From CAIODY01 sp046051225 (lineage in GTDB: Bacteria > Bacteroidota > Bacteroidia > Chitinophagales > CAIODY01): a DNA stretch of 64,000 nucleotides. Every line of letters starts with the position of its first letter. Position 1 is the stretch's first letter. The notes under the pieces were generated by a model that was given only the letters and a program-made list of their open reading frames with translations, was not told the origin of the DNA and did no database searches. Location: contig JBJOOR010000006.1 in NCBI GenBank assembly GCA_046051225.1, positions 62,001-126,000 on the forward strand. Direction: 5' to 3'. Shown in pieces: positions 27,252-34,935 of the stretch. Made by a program: the position numbers and the translations under genes.

Positions 27252-27280
27252 ATGATATTTCAGAATGAGATTAGTAAACT

Positions 27281-27310
27281 AAAAAGCCTCGAAATATTTC
27301 GAGGCTTTTT
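27281..27310. terminator. Bidirectional terminator between trxB and murQ
   Basis: Perfect 15-bp palindrome (AAAAAGCCTCGAAAT and its complement) with A residues left and T residues right, between the convergent genes trxB and murQ. Confidence 0.9.
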
Positions 27311-27337
27311 AGTCTACAACATCAATAGAAATAATAT

Positions 27338-28147
27338 TTAGCTCTGCCCATAATTTTCCACCGCTTTTTTTACACTTTTATTTAGCAATAATAATTGCTT
27401 GGCTTCTTCATATTCAAGGTCAGTTTTTTCCATTATCATTTTCACACCTCTATCCACTAATTTGTCATTGCTTAATTGCATATTGACCATTCTGTTATCT
27501 TCAACTCTTCCCAATTTAATCATTACACAAGTTGATATCATATTCAACACAAGCTTTTGCGCTGTGCCGCTTTTCATCCTTGTGCTACCTGTTATAACTT
27601 CGGCACCAACAATAATTTCAATTTTATAATCAGATTCAAAAGCAATAGGTGAACCAGCATTACAACAAATACAACCTGTGGTAATATTATTTTTTCGACA
27701 ATGCTGTAAAGCGCCAATTACATAAGGCGTAGTGCCGCTGGCTGCAATTCCAATTACAAAATCATTTGGGTTGATATTAAAACTTTGCAAATCTTTCCAT
27801 CCTTGTTCTTTATCATCTTCGGCAAATTCCACTGCTTTACGGATAGCCGCATCGCCACCAGCTATTAATCCATTTACTAAGCCTTGTTCAACGCCAAACG
27901 TAGGCGGACATTCGCTTGCATCCACAATGCCTAATCTGCCGCTAGTGCCTGCGCCAATATAAAACAATCTACCACCAGCCAACATCTTATCGGCTACTGC
28001 ATCTACCAATAATTCAATATTATCTAATTTTTCGGCAATGGCATAAGGCACTTTTTTATCTTCAGTATTGATATATCGTAATAAATCGGCTGTAGATTTT
28101 TGTTCTAAATGGTTATATAACGAGGCTTGTTCGGTAGTTTTAATCAT
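27338..28147 (-). CDS. murQ: N-acetylmuramic acid 6-phosphate etherase
   Basis: Cleaves the lactyl ether of MurNAc-6-phosphate during recycling of the cell-wall sugar. The SIS-domain signature GAGTSGRLGIVDASECPP and the later GSTRMKSGTAQKLVLNM are diagnostic of MurQ. The ATG at 28147 gives the common start MIKTTEQASLYNHLE; an in-frame TTG at 28165 is less likely. At 269 residues it is slightly shorter than E. coli MurQ (298). No other recycling gene is adjacent. Confidence 0.95.
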   Translation of the reverse strand: MIKTTEQASLYNHLEQKSTADLLRYINTEDKKVPYAIAEKLDNIELLVDAVADKMLAGGRLFYIGAGTSGRLGIVDASECPPTFGVEQGLVNGLIAGGDAAIRKAVEFAEDDKEQGWKDLQSFNINPNDFVIGIAASGTTPYVIGALQHCRKNNITTGCICCNAGSPIAFESDYKIEIIVGAEVITGSTRMKSGTAQKLVLNMISTCVMIKLGRVEDNRMVNMQLSNDKLVDRGVKMIMEKTDLEYEEAKQLLLLNKSVKKAVENYGQS

Positions 28148-28322
28148 CAATAAATATTTCTTCAAAAGTATAAAATCGATACTAAAACTATTGAAATAAT
28201 TTACAATACGCCCTGCTATGGTTTATTAAAGTAAAATTATTAAATCAATCCGCTTAAAGCTTAGTATTTTTATATTACTTTAGCGTTTTGAAATAATGTT
28301 GTAACCCTTCATCATTCAAAAA

Positions 28323-29585
28323 ATGAATATCTTAATAAAACAAGCCAAAATAGTTGATCCCAACAGTAGTTTTAATACCCAAGTAAAAGATATTCTTATT
28401 CAAAATGGTTTGATTGTAAAAATAGAAGATTCAATTTCTGAATCTAACACAACTATAGTAGAAGCTACCGATTTACATATTTCGCCAGGCTTTTTTGATA
28501 TCGGTACACACATCGGCGACCCAGGTTTTGAAAACCGTGAAGATATGGCATCGGGCATGAAAGCTGCATCCGCAGGTGGTTTTACGGGAATGGCAATATT
28601 GCCAAATAGCCAACCCACTACCGATAGTAAATCAACCATTGAATATATAAAAAACCGAGCAAAAGATAATTTAGTAGATGTATTTGCTTTAGGATGCATT
28701 ACACCAAAAGCAAAAGGCGAAACATTAGCCGAATTATATGATATGCATACAGCAGGCGCTATTGGGTTTACAGACGGATTAAATGCCTTGCAACATTCGG
28801 GTGTATTGCTTCGAGCTTTGCAATATGTATTGCCCTTTAATGGATTAATTTTACAACAACCCAACGATGTAAATTTAAGCGAACAAGGTGTGATGAACGA
28901 AGGCGAAGCGGCTGTAAACATGGGCAGTTTCAGCATTCCGGCGATTGCCGAAGCAACAATGGTTCAACGTGATTTATATTTAACCGAATATGCCAATTCA
29001 CGAATTCATTTTTTCAATCTTACCACACCTCAATCTATTGAGCTGGTAAAGCATGCAAAACAAAAAGGCGTACAAGTATCGGCAGGTATAAGTTCGATGT
29101 ATGTAATGTTAGATGATTTGATGTTGGAAGATTTTGATACCAATTTAAAATTGATGCCACCCATCAGAAACAAACAACAAATTGAAATAATTAAAAATGC
29201 CATTGCCGATGGAACAATAGATGTGTTTTGTAGTTGGCACCAACCACGTGATACAGAAGAAAAAGTGGTAGAATTTGATCATGCATTGTTTGGCGCAATC
29301 AATCTTCAAACTTGCTTTGCTGCTGCTATTACGGCTTTGCAAAATATCGACATAGAAAAAATTGTAACCATGCTTAGCATCAATGCCCGAAAAATTATGG
29401 GCGTTGAAATTCCAACTATACAATTAAATCAAAAAGCAAATTTTACTTTATTCAACCCCCATTCAGAATGGATTTTTGAAGAAAAAATGATTCATTCTAA
29501 ATCTAAAAATTCTCCTTTTATTAATCAAAAATTAAAAGGAAAAATTATCGGTACTATTAATAATAACCAATTGCAGTTAAACTAA
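28323..29585 (+). CDS. Dihydroorotase homologue lacking metal ligands (likely inactive)
   Basis: 420 residues with the class I dihydroorotase fold order: LHISPGFFDIGTHIGDPGFENREDM, GAIGFTDGLNALQHSG, IHFFNLTTPQSIELVKHAKQ, FCSWHQPRDTEEKVVEFDHA. In active enzymes the first motif is DxHxHxREPG; here the first His is Gly. The HVST His is replaced in NLTT, the TPHH His is lost (ISSMYVML), and the catalytic Asp of TDHAPH is Trp. Non-catalytic dihydroorotase homologues are known partners of aspartate transcarbamoylase in some bacteria. A structural or regulatory role is inferred; aspartate transcarbamoylase is not in the window. The next gene starts 4 bp downstream. Confidence 0.85.
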   Translation: MNILIKQAKIVDPNSSFNTQVKDILIQNGLIVKIEDSISESNTTIVEATDLHISPGFFDIGTHIGDPGFENREDMASGMKAASAGGFTGMAILPNSQPTTDSKSTIEYIKNRAKDNLVDVFALGCITPKAKGETLAELYDMHTAGAIGFTDGLNALQHSGVLLRALQYVLPFNGLILQQPNDVNLSEQGVMNEGEAAVNMGSFSIPAIAEATMVQRDLYLTEYANSRIHFFNLTTPQSIELVKHAKQKGVQVSAGISSMYVMLDDLMLEDFDTNLKLMPPIRNKQQIEIIKNAIADGTIDVFCSWHQPRDTEEKVVEFDHALFGAINLQTCFAAAITALQNIDIEKIVTMLSINARKIMGVEIPTIQLNQKANFTLFNPHSEWIFEEKMIHSKSKNSPFINQKLKGKIIGTINNNQLQLN

Positions 29586-29589
29586 ATAA

Positions 29590-30144
29590 ATGAACACTAC
29601 AGAACTTGAAATAGAAAAAGAAACTGCCAACACAGGTTTGAAATGGGGCGGCTTTTCGGCTGCGGCTTATGTGCTGATAACCTACCTAATGTTTTTGATT
29701 TTTAAAGATGCTAGATGCGTAATTGGGCCTTATTCGTATGTGCCTTATTTAGCCATGATAATTTTTATGTTTATGGCAGCCATTGAAAAACGAAAATTAA
29801 TGGGCGGCTATATCAATTTTAAAACTGCTGTATCAAATACATTTTTGGTTTTAATTATGACGATGATTTCGTTCATGATTTTTCAATACGTATTGTATAA
29901 TATAATGGCGCCACAATTAAAAGAAAGTTTAAAATATTATACCATTCAATACGTTACACAATTTTTAAAACAAATAAAATATTCGCAAGAGCAATTTGAT
30001 GAAGCTATAGATATGTACAAAAATTCATCTACCGATATGCCTATTTCCAGAATATTTCCGCAAACTTTAACATCAGTAGTTTTCGGATTTTTTTGGGCAG
30101 CAGTGATAGCTTTAATCATCAGAAAAAAACAACCTACTATTTAA
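29590..30144 (+). CDS. DUF4199 membrane protein
   Basis: 184 residues with four predicted helices (near residues 22-40, 52-67, 83-104 and 152-175), and the DUF4199 pattern with a conserved GYINFKTAVSNTFLVLIMT segment. It is almost always found next to a GT2 glycosyltransferase and dihydroorotase-like gene in Bacteroidota, as here, with 4-bp spacing on both sides. A role in lipid-linked sugar handling can be guessed from context only. Confidence 0.82.
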   Translation: MNTTELEIEKETANTGLKWGGFSAAAYVLITYLMFLIFKDARCVIGPYSYVPYLAMIIFMFMAAIEKRKLMGGYINFKTAVSNTFLVLIMTMISFMIFQYVLYNIMAPQLKESLKYYTIQYVTQFLKQIKYSQEQFDEAIDMYKNSSTDMPISRIFPQTLTSVVFGFFWAAVIALIIRKKQPTI

Positions 30145-30148
30145 TTTT

Positions 30149-31099
30149 ATGCAAAACGGAATAGATATATCTGTTGTAGTGCCATTACTTAACGAGGCTG
30201 AATCATTGCCCGAATTATTTGAATGGATTGATAATGTGATGAAGGCAAATAATTATACCTACGAAGTAATTGCCGTGGATGATGGTAGTACTGATGAATC
30301 GTGGGAAGTAATTGAAGCCGCATCGCAAAAAAATAATGCTATTAAAGGCATAAAGTTTCAGCGCAATTATGGTAAATCGCCAGCTTTAAACGAAGCATTT
30401 AAAATTACAAAAGGCGATGTTATAATAACGATGGATGCTGATTTGCAAGATTCGCCAGATGAAATTCCAGAATTGTATAAAATGATAATGGAACAAAAAT
30501 TCGACTTAGTAAGTGGTTGGAAACAAAAGCGATTTGATAATGCATTTACCAAAAATTTACCATCAAAGTTTTTCAATTCAGTAGCTCGAAGAATGAGTGG
30601 CATTATGCTTCATGATTTTAATTGTGGATTAAAAGCTTATCGCCGCAATGTGGTTAAATCTATTGAAGTGTATGGCGAAATGCATCGCTATATTCCCGTA
30701 TTGGCAAAGTGGGCAGGCTTCAGAAAAATTGGCGAAAAAGTAGTTCAACATCGAGCCAGAAAATATGGTGTTTCAAAGTTTGGTTGGGATAGATTCATTA
30801 ATGGTTTTTTAGATTTAATGACCATCATGTTCATTGGTAAATTTGGCAAACGCCCCATGCATTTATTTGGATTGTTAGGCGTTTTAGCATTTATTTTTGG
30901 TAGCATGATTTCAATTTATTTAGGCATTGCAAAATTTGCTTTTAATGAATATTCAATGACCGACAGACCTATTTTTTATATCGGATTAGTAATGATGGTA
31001 ATTGGTACACAACTATTTTTAGCTGGTTTTGTAGGCGAATTAGTTACTCGAAATTCAACAGAACGAAATCATTATTTGGTTGAAAAAAGAATTGTTTAA
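30149..31099 (+). CDS. GT2 glycosyltransferase (dolichol-phosphate-mannose-synthase-like)
   Basis: The GT-A domain contains SVVVPLLNEAESLPELFEW, EVIAVDDGSTDESWEV and the metal-binding MDADLQDSPDEIPEL. Two C-terminal transmembrane helices (about residues 238-262 and 275-298) follow the GLKAYRRNVVKSIEVYGEMHRYIPVL segment. This layout is that of polyprenyl-phosphate glycosyltransferases that load a sugar onto a lipid carrier at the membrane. It belongs to the tight cluster dihydroorotase-like, DUF4199, GT2. Confidence 0.9.
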   Translation: MQNGIDISVVVPLLNEAESLPELFEWIDNVMKANNYTYEVIAVDDGSTDESWEVIEAASQKNNAIKGIKFQRNYGKSPALNEAFKITKGDVIITMDADLQDSPDEIPELYKMIMEQKFDLVSGWKQKRFDNAFTKNLPSKFFNSVARRMSGIMLHDFNCGLKAYRRNVVKSIEVYGEMHRYIPVLAKWAGFRKIGEKVVQHRARKYGVSKFGWDRFINGFLDLMTIMFIGKFGKRPMHLFGLLGVLAFIFGSMISIYLGIAKFAFNEYSMTDRPIFYIGLVMMVIGTQLFLAGFVGELVTRNSTERNHYLVEKRIV

Positions 31100-31142
31100 A
31101 TAGTCTACAGTATTAAGTTTTCAGTCATCAGTAAATACATCT

Positions 31143-31505
31143 ATGAGCAATTTTAAAACTTTATTAGCCTATCAAAAAGGATTTGAATTGGCATCTGAAT
31201 TATTTACTATTTCTAAAACTTTTCCTAAAGAAGAAACCTATTCATTAACCGACCAAGTTAGGCGTTCATCAAGGTCAGTATGTGCATGCATAGCAGAAGC
31301 TTACAGGAAAAGAATTTACCCAGCACATTTTGTTTCAAAGCTTACAGATGCTGATATGGAAAATGCGGAAACTTTAGTTTGGATTGATTTTGCTGAAAAA
31401 TGTAATTATATCACTATTGAATTACATCAAAAATTAACTGCAAAAAATGATGAAGTTGGTAAGTTGATTAACTATATGATAAATCATCCAGATAAATTTA
31501 AATGA
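31143..31505 (+). CDS. Four-helix-bundle protein (23S rRNA IVP family)
   Basis: 120 residues of the four-helix-bundle family first found as an open frame in intervening sequences of 23S rRNA genes. The conserved LTDQVRRSSRSVCACIAEAYRKR and DADMENAETLVWIDFAEKC are present. Members bind nucleic acid or act as accessory proteins, but most stand-alone copies have no known function. It is inserted between two glycosyltransferase genes. Both flanks carry short imperfect repeats of the type ACTGAATACT (for example CACTGAATACTTCTAT after the gene), suggesting mobility. Confidence 0.85.
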   Translation: MSNFKTLLAYQKGFELASELFTISKTFPKEETYSLTDQVRRSSRSVCACIAEAYRKRIYPAHFVSKLTDADMENAETLVWIDFAEKCNYITIELHQKLTAKNDEVGKLINYMINHPDKFK

Positions 31506-31552
31506 TTTTTTACTGAATACTAAAAACTAATCACTGAATACTTCTATAAAAA

Positions 31553-32686
31553 ATGCCACACAATAAAATAATAATCCTCGGCTCTGCACATCCACTCCGT
31601 GGCGGCTTAGCGGCATTTAATGAAAGGTTAGCCAAGCAATTTCAAGATGAACAAAATGAAGTAATTGTTTATACATTTTCTTTACAATATCCATCATTCT
31701 TATTTCCTGGCACATCGCAATACACAGATGAAGCTGCACCAAAAGATTTGAATATTAAAATAAAAGTAAATTCTATTAATCCATTTAATTGGATAAAAGT
31801 AGGATTAGAAATAGCCAAACAAAAGCCTGATATTTTAATTGTGAAATTTTGGTTACCGTTTATGGGGCCATGTTTCGGCACAATTTTACGATTTGTAAAA
31901 CGAAATAAAATAACCAAAGTAATTTCAATTTTAGATAATGTAATTCCGCATGAACATAGAATTGGTGATAAACAATTCACTCAATATTTTTTAAAACCCG
32001 TTGATGGATTTATTGCTATGAGTGCATCCGTAAAAAAAGATTTGCATTCGTTTTTACCACAAGCTACATGCGATTTTATTCCACACCCTATTTATGATAA
32101 TTTTGGCGAAATTATTTCAAAACAAGCAGCCAGGGCTAAATTGAATATAAAGGATGATGAAAAAGTAATTTTATTTTTTGGATTTATCAGAAAATATAAA
32201 GGCTTAGATTGGATATTGGAAGCCATGAAAAATGAAGCCATGAAAAATCAAAATATTAAACTTTTAGTGGCTGGCGAATTCTATGAAGACAGAAAATATT
32301 ATGATGAAATAATAGAACGAAATCAATTGCAAAACCAATTGTATCTACATACCGATTTTATTCCTAATGATGAAGTAAAAAATTATTTCTGTGCTGCTGA
32401 TTGTGTTGTTCAGCCTTATAAAACAGCTACACAAAGTGGTATTTCTCAAATGGCTTATCATTTCGAAAAACCAATGATTGTAACTAATGTAGGTGGATTG
32501 CCCGAAATCGTTCCAAATGAAAAAGTGGGTTATGTAGTAGAGCAAAACCCTGAAGCTATTGCTCAAGCTATTTTGAAATTTTATCAACTAAATAAAGAAA
32601 ATGAAATGGTTGAAAATGTGAAAGTGGAAAAGAAAAAATACGGTTGGAATACCATTACAAATTCTATTTATAATTTAATAAAATAA
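31553..32686 (+). CDS. GT4-type glycosyltransferase
   Basis: 377 residues with GT-B architecture. The N-terminal acceptor domain starts KIIILGSAHPLRGGLAAFNE. The C-terminal donor domain has LFFGFIRKYKGLDWILEAM and the nucleotide-sugar motif VVQPYKTATQSGISQMAYHFEKP, with the VGGLPEIV segment typical of GT4. It probably acts in cell-surface glycan assembly with the nearby GT2. The riboflavin synthase gene begins 1 bp after its stop. Confidence 0.88.
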   Translation: MPHNKIIILGSAHPLRGGLAAFNERLAKQFQDEQNEVIVYTFSLQYPSFLFPGTSQYTDEAAPKDLNIKIKVNSINPFNWIKVGLEIAKQKPDILIVKFWLPFMGPCFGTILRFVKRNKITKVISILDNVIPHEHRIGDKQFTQYFLKPVDGFIAMSASVKKDLHSFLPQATCDFIPHPIYDNFGEIISKQAARAKLNIKDDEKVILFFGFIRKYKGLDWILEAMKNEAMKNQNIKLLVAGEFYEDRKYYDEIIERNQLQNQLYLHTDFIPNDEVKNYFCAADCVVQPYKTATQSGISQMAYHFEKPMIVTNVGGLPEIVPNEKVGYVVEQNPEAIAQAILKFYQLNKENEMVENVKVEKKKYGWNTITNSIYNLIK

Positions 32687-32687
32687 A

Positions 32688-33275
32688 ATGTTTACAGGAA
32701 TCATTGAGACTAATGGAATAGTTAAAAACATTGTTGAAGAGCAAGGCAATAAGCGATTTAGTATTGAATCTGAAATAACTAATCAATTAAAAATAGACCA
32801 AAGTGTGGCGCATAATGGCGTATGTTTAACTGTGGTATCGGTTAAAAATAATACGCATGAAGTGGTGGCAGTAAACGAAACACTTACGAAAACAAATTTG
32901 AACGTTTTAAAAGTTGGCGATAAAGTAAATTTAGAACGTTGTATGCTGATGAATGGCAGATTAGATGGGCATATTGTACAAGGGCATGTGGATGGATTAG
33001 CCACTTGCATAAATGCCGAAGACCAAAAAGGAAGTTGGTTATTTACATTCAGAGTTGCTGAAAATTTGAATCATAGATTGATAGTAGAAAAAGGAAGTAT
33101 TTGTGTAAATGGTGTTTCGTTAACGGCTTTTAATTTGATTGATAATTGTTTTTCGGTAGCCATTATTCCTTATACATTTCAACACACTACATTTTCAAAT
33201 TTAAAAGTAAACGATATGGTTAATATCGAATTTGATATTATTGGAAAATATGTAGAACGATTAAATATGAAGTAA
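32688..33275 (+). CDS. ribE: Riboflavin synthase (alpha subunit type)
   Basis: Converts two 6,7-dimethyl-8-ribityllumazine molecules into riboflavin and a pyrimidine. The start MFTGIIETNG and the two lumazine-binding repeats (VCLTVVSV, HIVQGHVDG, then GVSLTAFNL, IIPYTFQHTTF) are diagnostic. The length (195 residues) is normal. It lies directly after the glycosyltransferase with 1-bp spacing. The riboflavin deaminase/reductase gene begins at the right end of the window, so riboflavin genes are not clustered here. No FMN riboswitch is visible. Confidence 0.95.
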   Translation: MFTGIIETNGIVKNIVEEQGNKRFSIESEITNQLKIDQSVAHNGVCLTVVSVKNNTHEVVAVNETLTKTNLNVLKVGDKVNLERCMLMNGRLDGHIVQGHVDGLATCINAEDQKGSWLFTFRVAENLNHRLIVEKGSICVNGVSLTAFNLIDNCFSVAIIPYTFQHTTFSNLKVNDMVNIEFDIIGKYVERLNMK

Positions 33276-34544
33276 ATGAAAAGCTCTATCATGAATACAA
33301 TCAAGGTGACCTTGTCAATATTTTGTTTCGTTGCAATATCTATTGTTTATTCAAATGCCTTCGCCAAACAAAATACTTTTGAAAAGATAAAACCATGTAT
33401 AAAAATTTGTAGTATAGATAGTGTTTATAGCAACCCTTTTTTCAGCACTTTTTTTCAGCCTAATAATTTATATGGAATGGGTGAAGCCACACACGGAACA
33501 GAAGAATTTACAAAAGTTAGATGTGATATTTTCAAAAGAATGTGTGAACAATATTCTGATTCGATTAATTGTTTATTTTTTATGGAAGCAGGATACTCTG
33601 AAGTTTTGCTTATTGATAATTTTATACATTCCAACATAAACAATGATTCAACATCAAAACATCTATTAAAAAAATTAGGTTATTGGACTTGGTATAATAA
33701 ATCTTTAAATGATTTAATATTATTTTGTAAAACCCATAAGAACAAAAACAAAATTCATGTTATTGGTGCCGATATGCAATTTGGAGATGCTGCAACAAAA
33801 AATCTGATTCATTTTTTTTCGAATAATAATTACAGTTTAGATTCCCTTAATCTAATTTTAAATAAAATAGATATTGAATTTAATAATGGAACATTGACAA
33901 GAAAAAAATCATACATCTATTATAACTTACTTGCTAAATACAAAGATGTAATAGAAAAAATATCATGTACAGAATCTTTGGATAAAAAACTAGCATTGTA
34001 CAACTACAATGCTTTGATTCAATATCTTGAATTAAAGAAAGGTAGAGACATTAAATATGATAATATCCGAGATTATTATATGGCTCAAAATATTTTACTT
34101 TTTAATAGAATTTATAAACACAACATCGCCATATTTTTTGCACATAATGGTCATATTTCTTATCGAACAAATGAAAGATTGAGTTCTTACAAAAATGCAG
34201 GATTTTTATTAAAAGAGAATCTTAAAGAAAATTATACTGCAATAGGAACTGATTTCAAAAAAGGTAGCTACATTGGATATAACAATCATAAGCATGGGCT
34301 TTCAGTTTATATATCAGATTCACTAAAAAGGAAAAATCATATTATGAATTTAATTCCACATTATAATACAAATACTTTTTATCAAATCAATAAACAGTTT
34401 ACAAAAAATATTATTTGTACAGATATTGGTGGCGATGGCAGAAATAGAAGGCAAACTTGGAAAATAAAATTGAAAGATTGTTACGATTTTTTGATTTTCT
34501 ATAACCAAACCTATCCAACGAAAACTTACATGAAATTAAAATAA
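33276..34544 (+). CDS. Erythromycin-esterase-family protein, secreted
   Basis: 422 residues. A signal peptide (IFCFVAISIVYSNAFA) is followed by a core with LYGMGEATHGTEEFTKVR, CLFFMEAGYSE and IAIFFAHNGHIS, the regions that hold the catalytic Glu and His residues in EreA/EreB. The family hydrolyses macrolide lactones in a few members, but most homologues in Bacteroidota are uncharacterised, so no resistance should be inferred. The ATG at 33276 directly abuts the ribE stop; an in-frame ATG at 33291 also gives a good signal peptide. Confidence 0.85.
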   Translation: MKSSIMNTIKVTLSIFCFVAISIVYSNAFAKQNTFEKIKPCIKICSIDSVYSNPFFSTFFQPNNLYGMGEATHGTEEFTKVRCDIFKRMCEQYSDSINCLFFMEAGYSEVLLIDNFIHSNINNDSTSKHLLKKLGYWTWYNKSLNDLILFCKTHKNKNKIHVIGADMQFGDAATKNLIHFFSNNNYSLDSLNLILNKIDIEFNNGTLTRKKSYIYYNLLAKYKDVIEKISCTESLDKKLALYNYNALIQYLELKKGRDIKYDNIRDYYMAQNILLFNRIYKHNIAIFFAHNGHISYRTNERLSSYKNAGFLLKENLKENYTAIGTDFKKGSYIGYNNHKHGLSVYISDSLKRKNHIMNLIPHYNTNTFYQINKQFTKNIICTDIGGDGRNRRQTWKIKLKDCYDFLIFYNQTYPTKTYMKLK

Positions 34545-34561
34545 TTATGCAATTGTAATTA

Positions 34562-34690
34562 ATGAAACATACAATTAAAATATTATTCGCATTGATTTTT
34601 ACGGCATTAATTCTTCTTCAAACATCTTGCGCCAAACGTGATTGTCGTGGCAAAAAATTACACAAAACCGAGAATGGGTTGTACATCTAA
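34562..34690 (+). CDS. Small predicted lipoprotein, 42 residues
   Basis: ATG at 34562 and TAA at 34688-34690. The N-terminus is basic (MKHTIK), then a hydrophobic stretch ILFALIFTALILL and a lipobox LQTSC with Cys23. The mature part is only about 20 residues and very basic (AKRDCRGKKLHKTENGLYI) with a second Cys. It starts 17 bp after the erythromycin-esterase gene. Short Bacteroidota lipoproteins with a CxxRDCRGKK-like tail exist, which supports a real gene; too short for homology to be certain. Confidence 0.55.
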   Translation: MKHTIKILFALIFTALILLQTSCAKRDCRGKKLHKTENGLYI

Positions 34691-34821
34691 TTTATTATTA
34701 AAAATATTCCATTTTTCAAAGCAAATTCACGTTAAAAACTTACTCACATTTTAAGGCTTCAAATGTTTATAAAATCAAGTATTTCAGCCCGTTTTTATTA
34801 GAATAAAATCATTCCATTTTT

Positions 34822-34829
34822 TATCTTCG
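34822..34829 (+). promoter_or_regulatory. Candidate -7 element of gyrA
   Basis: TATCTTCG is a one-change variant of TAnnTTTG, about 107 nt before the gyrA ATG. The rest of the 245-bp gap between the small lipoprotein and gyrA holds nothing else recognisable. Confidence 0.4.
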
Positions 34830-34935
34830 CAACACTAAAAAAATTGAAGTTAGTGGGATTGAATTATTGAATATTCAAAGCCATTCAAAACACACTTCAA
34901 TAAAAAATTTTCAATTAATCAATATTAAATAGTAA

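Noticed and set aside
32600..32690. An FMN riboswitch before riboflavin synthase
   Set aside because: The gene is 1 bp after the preceding stop, leaving no room for a leader.
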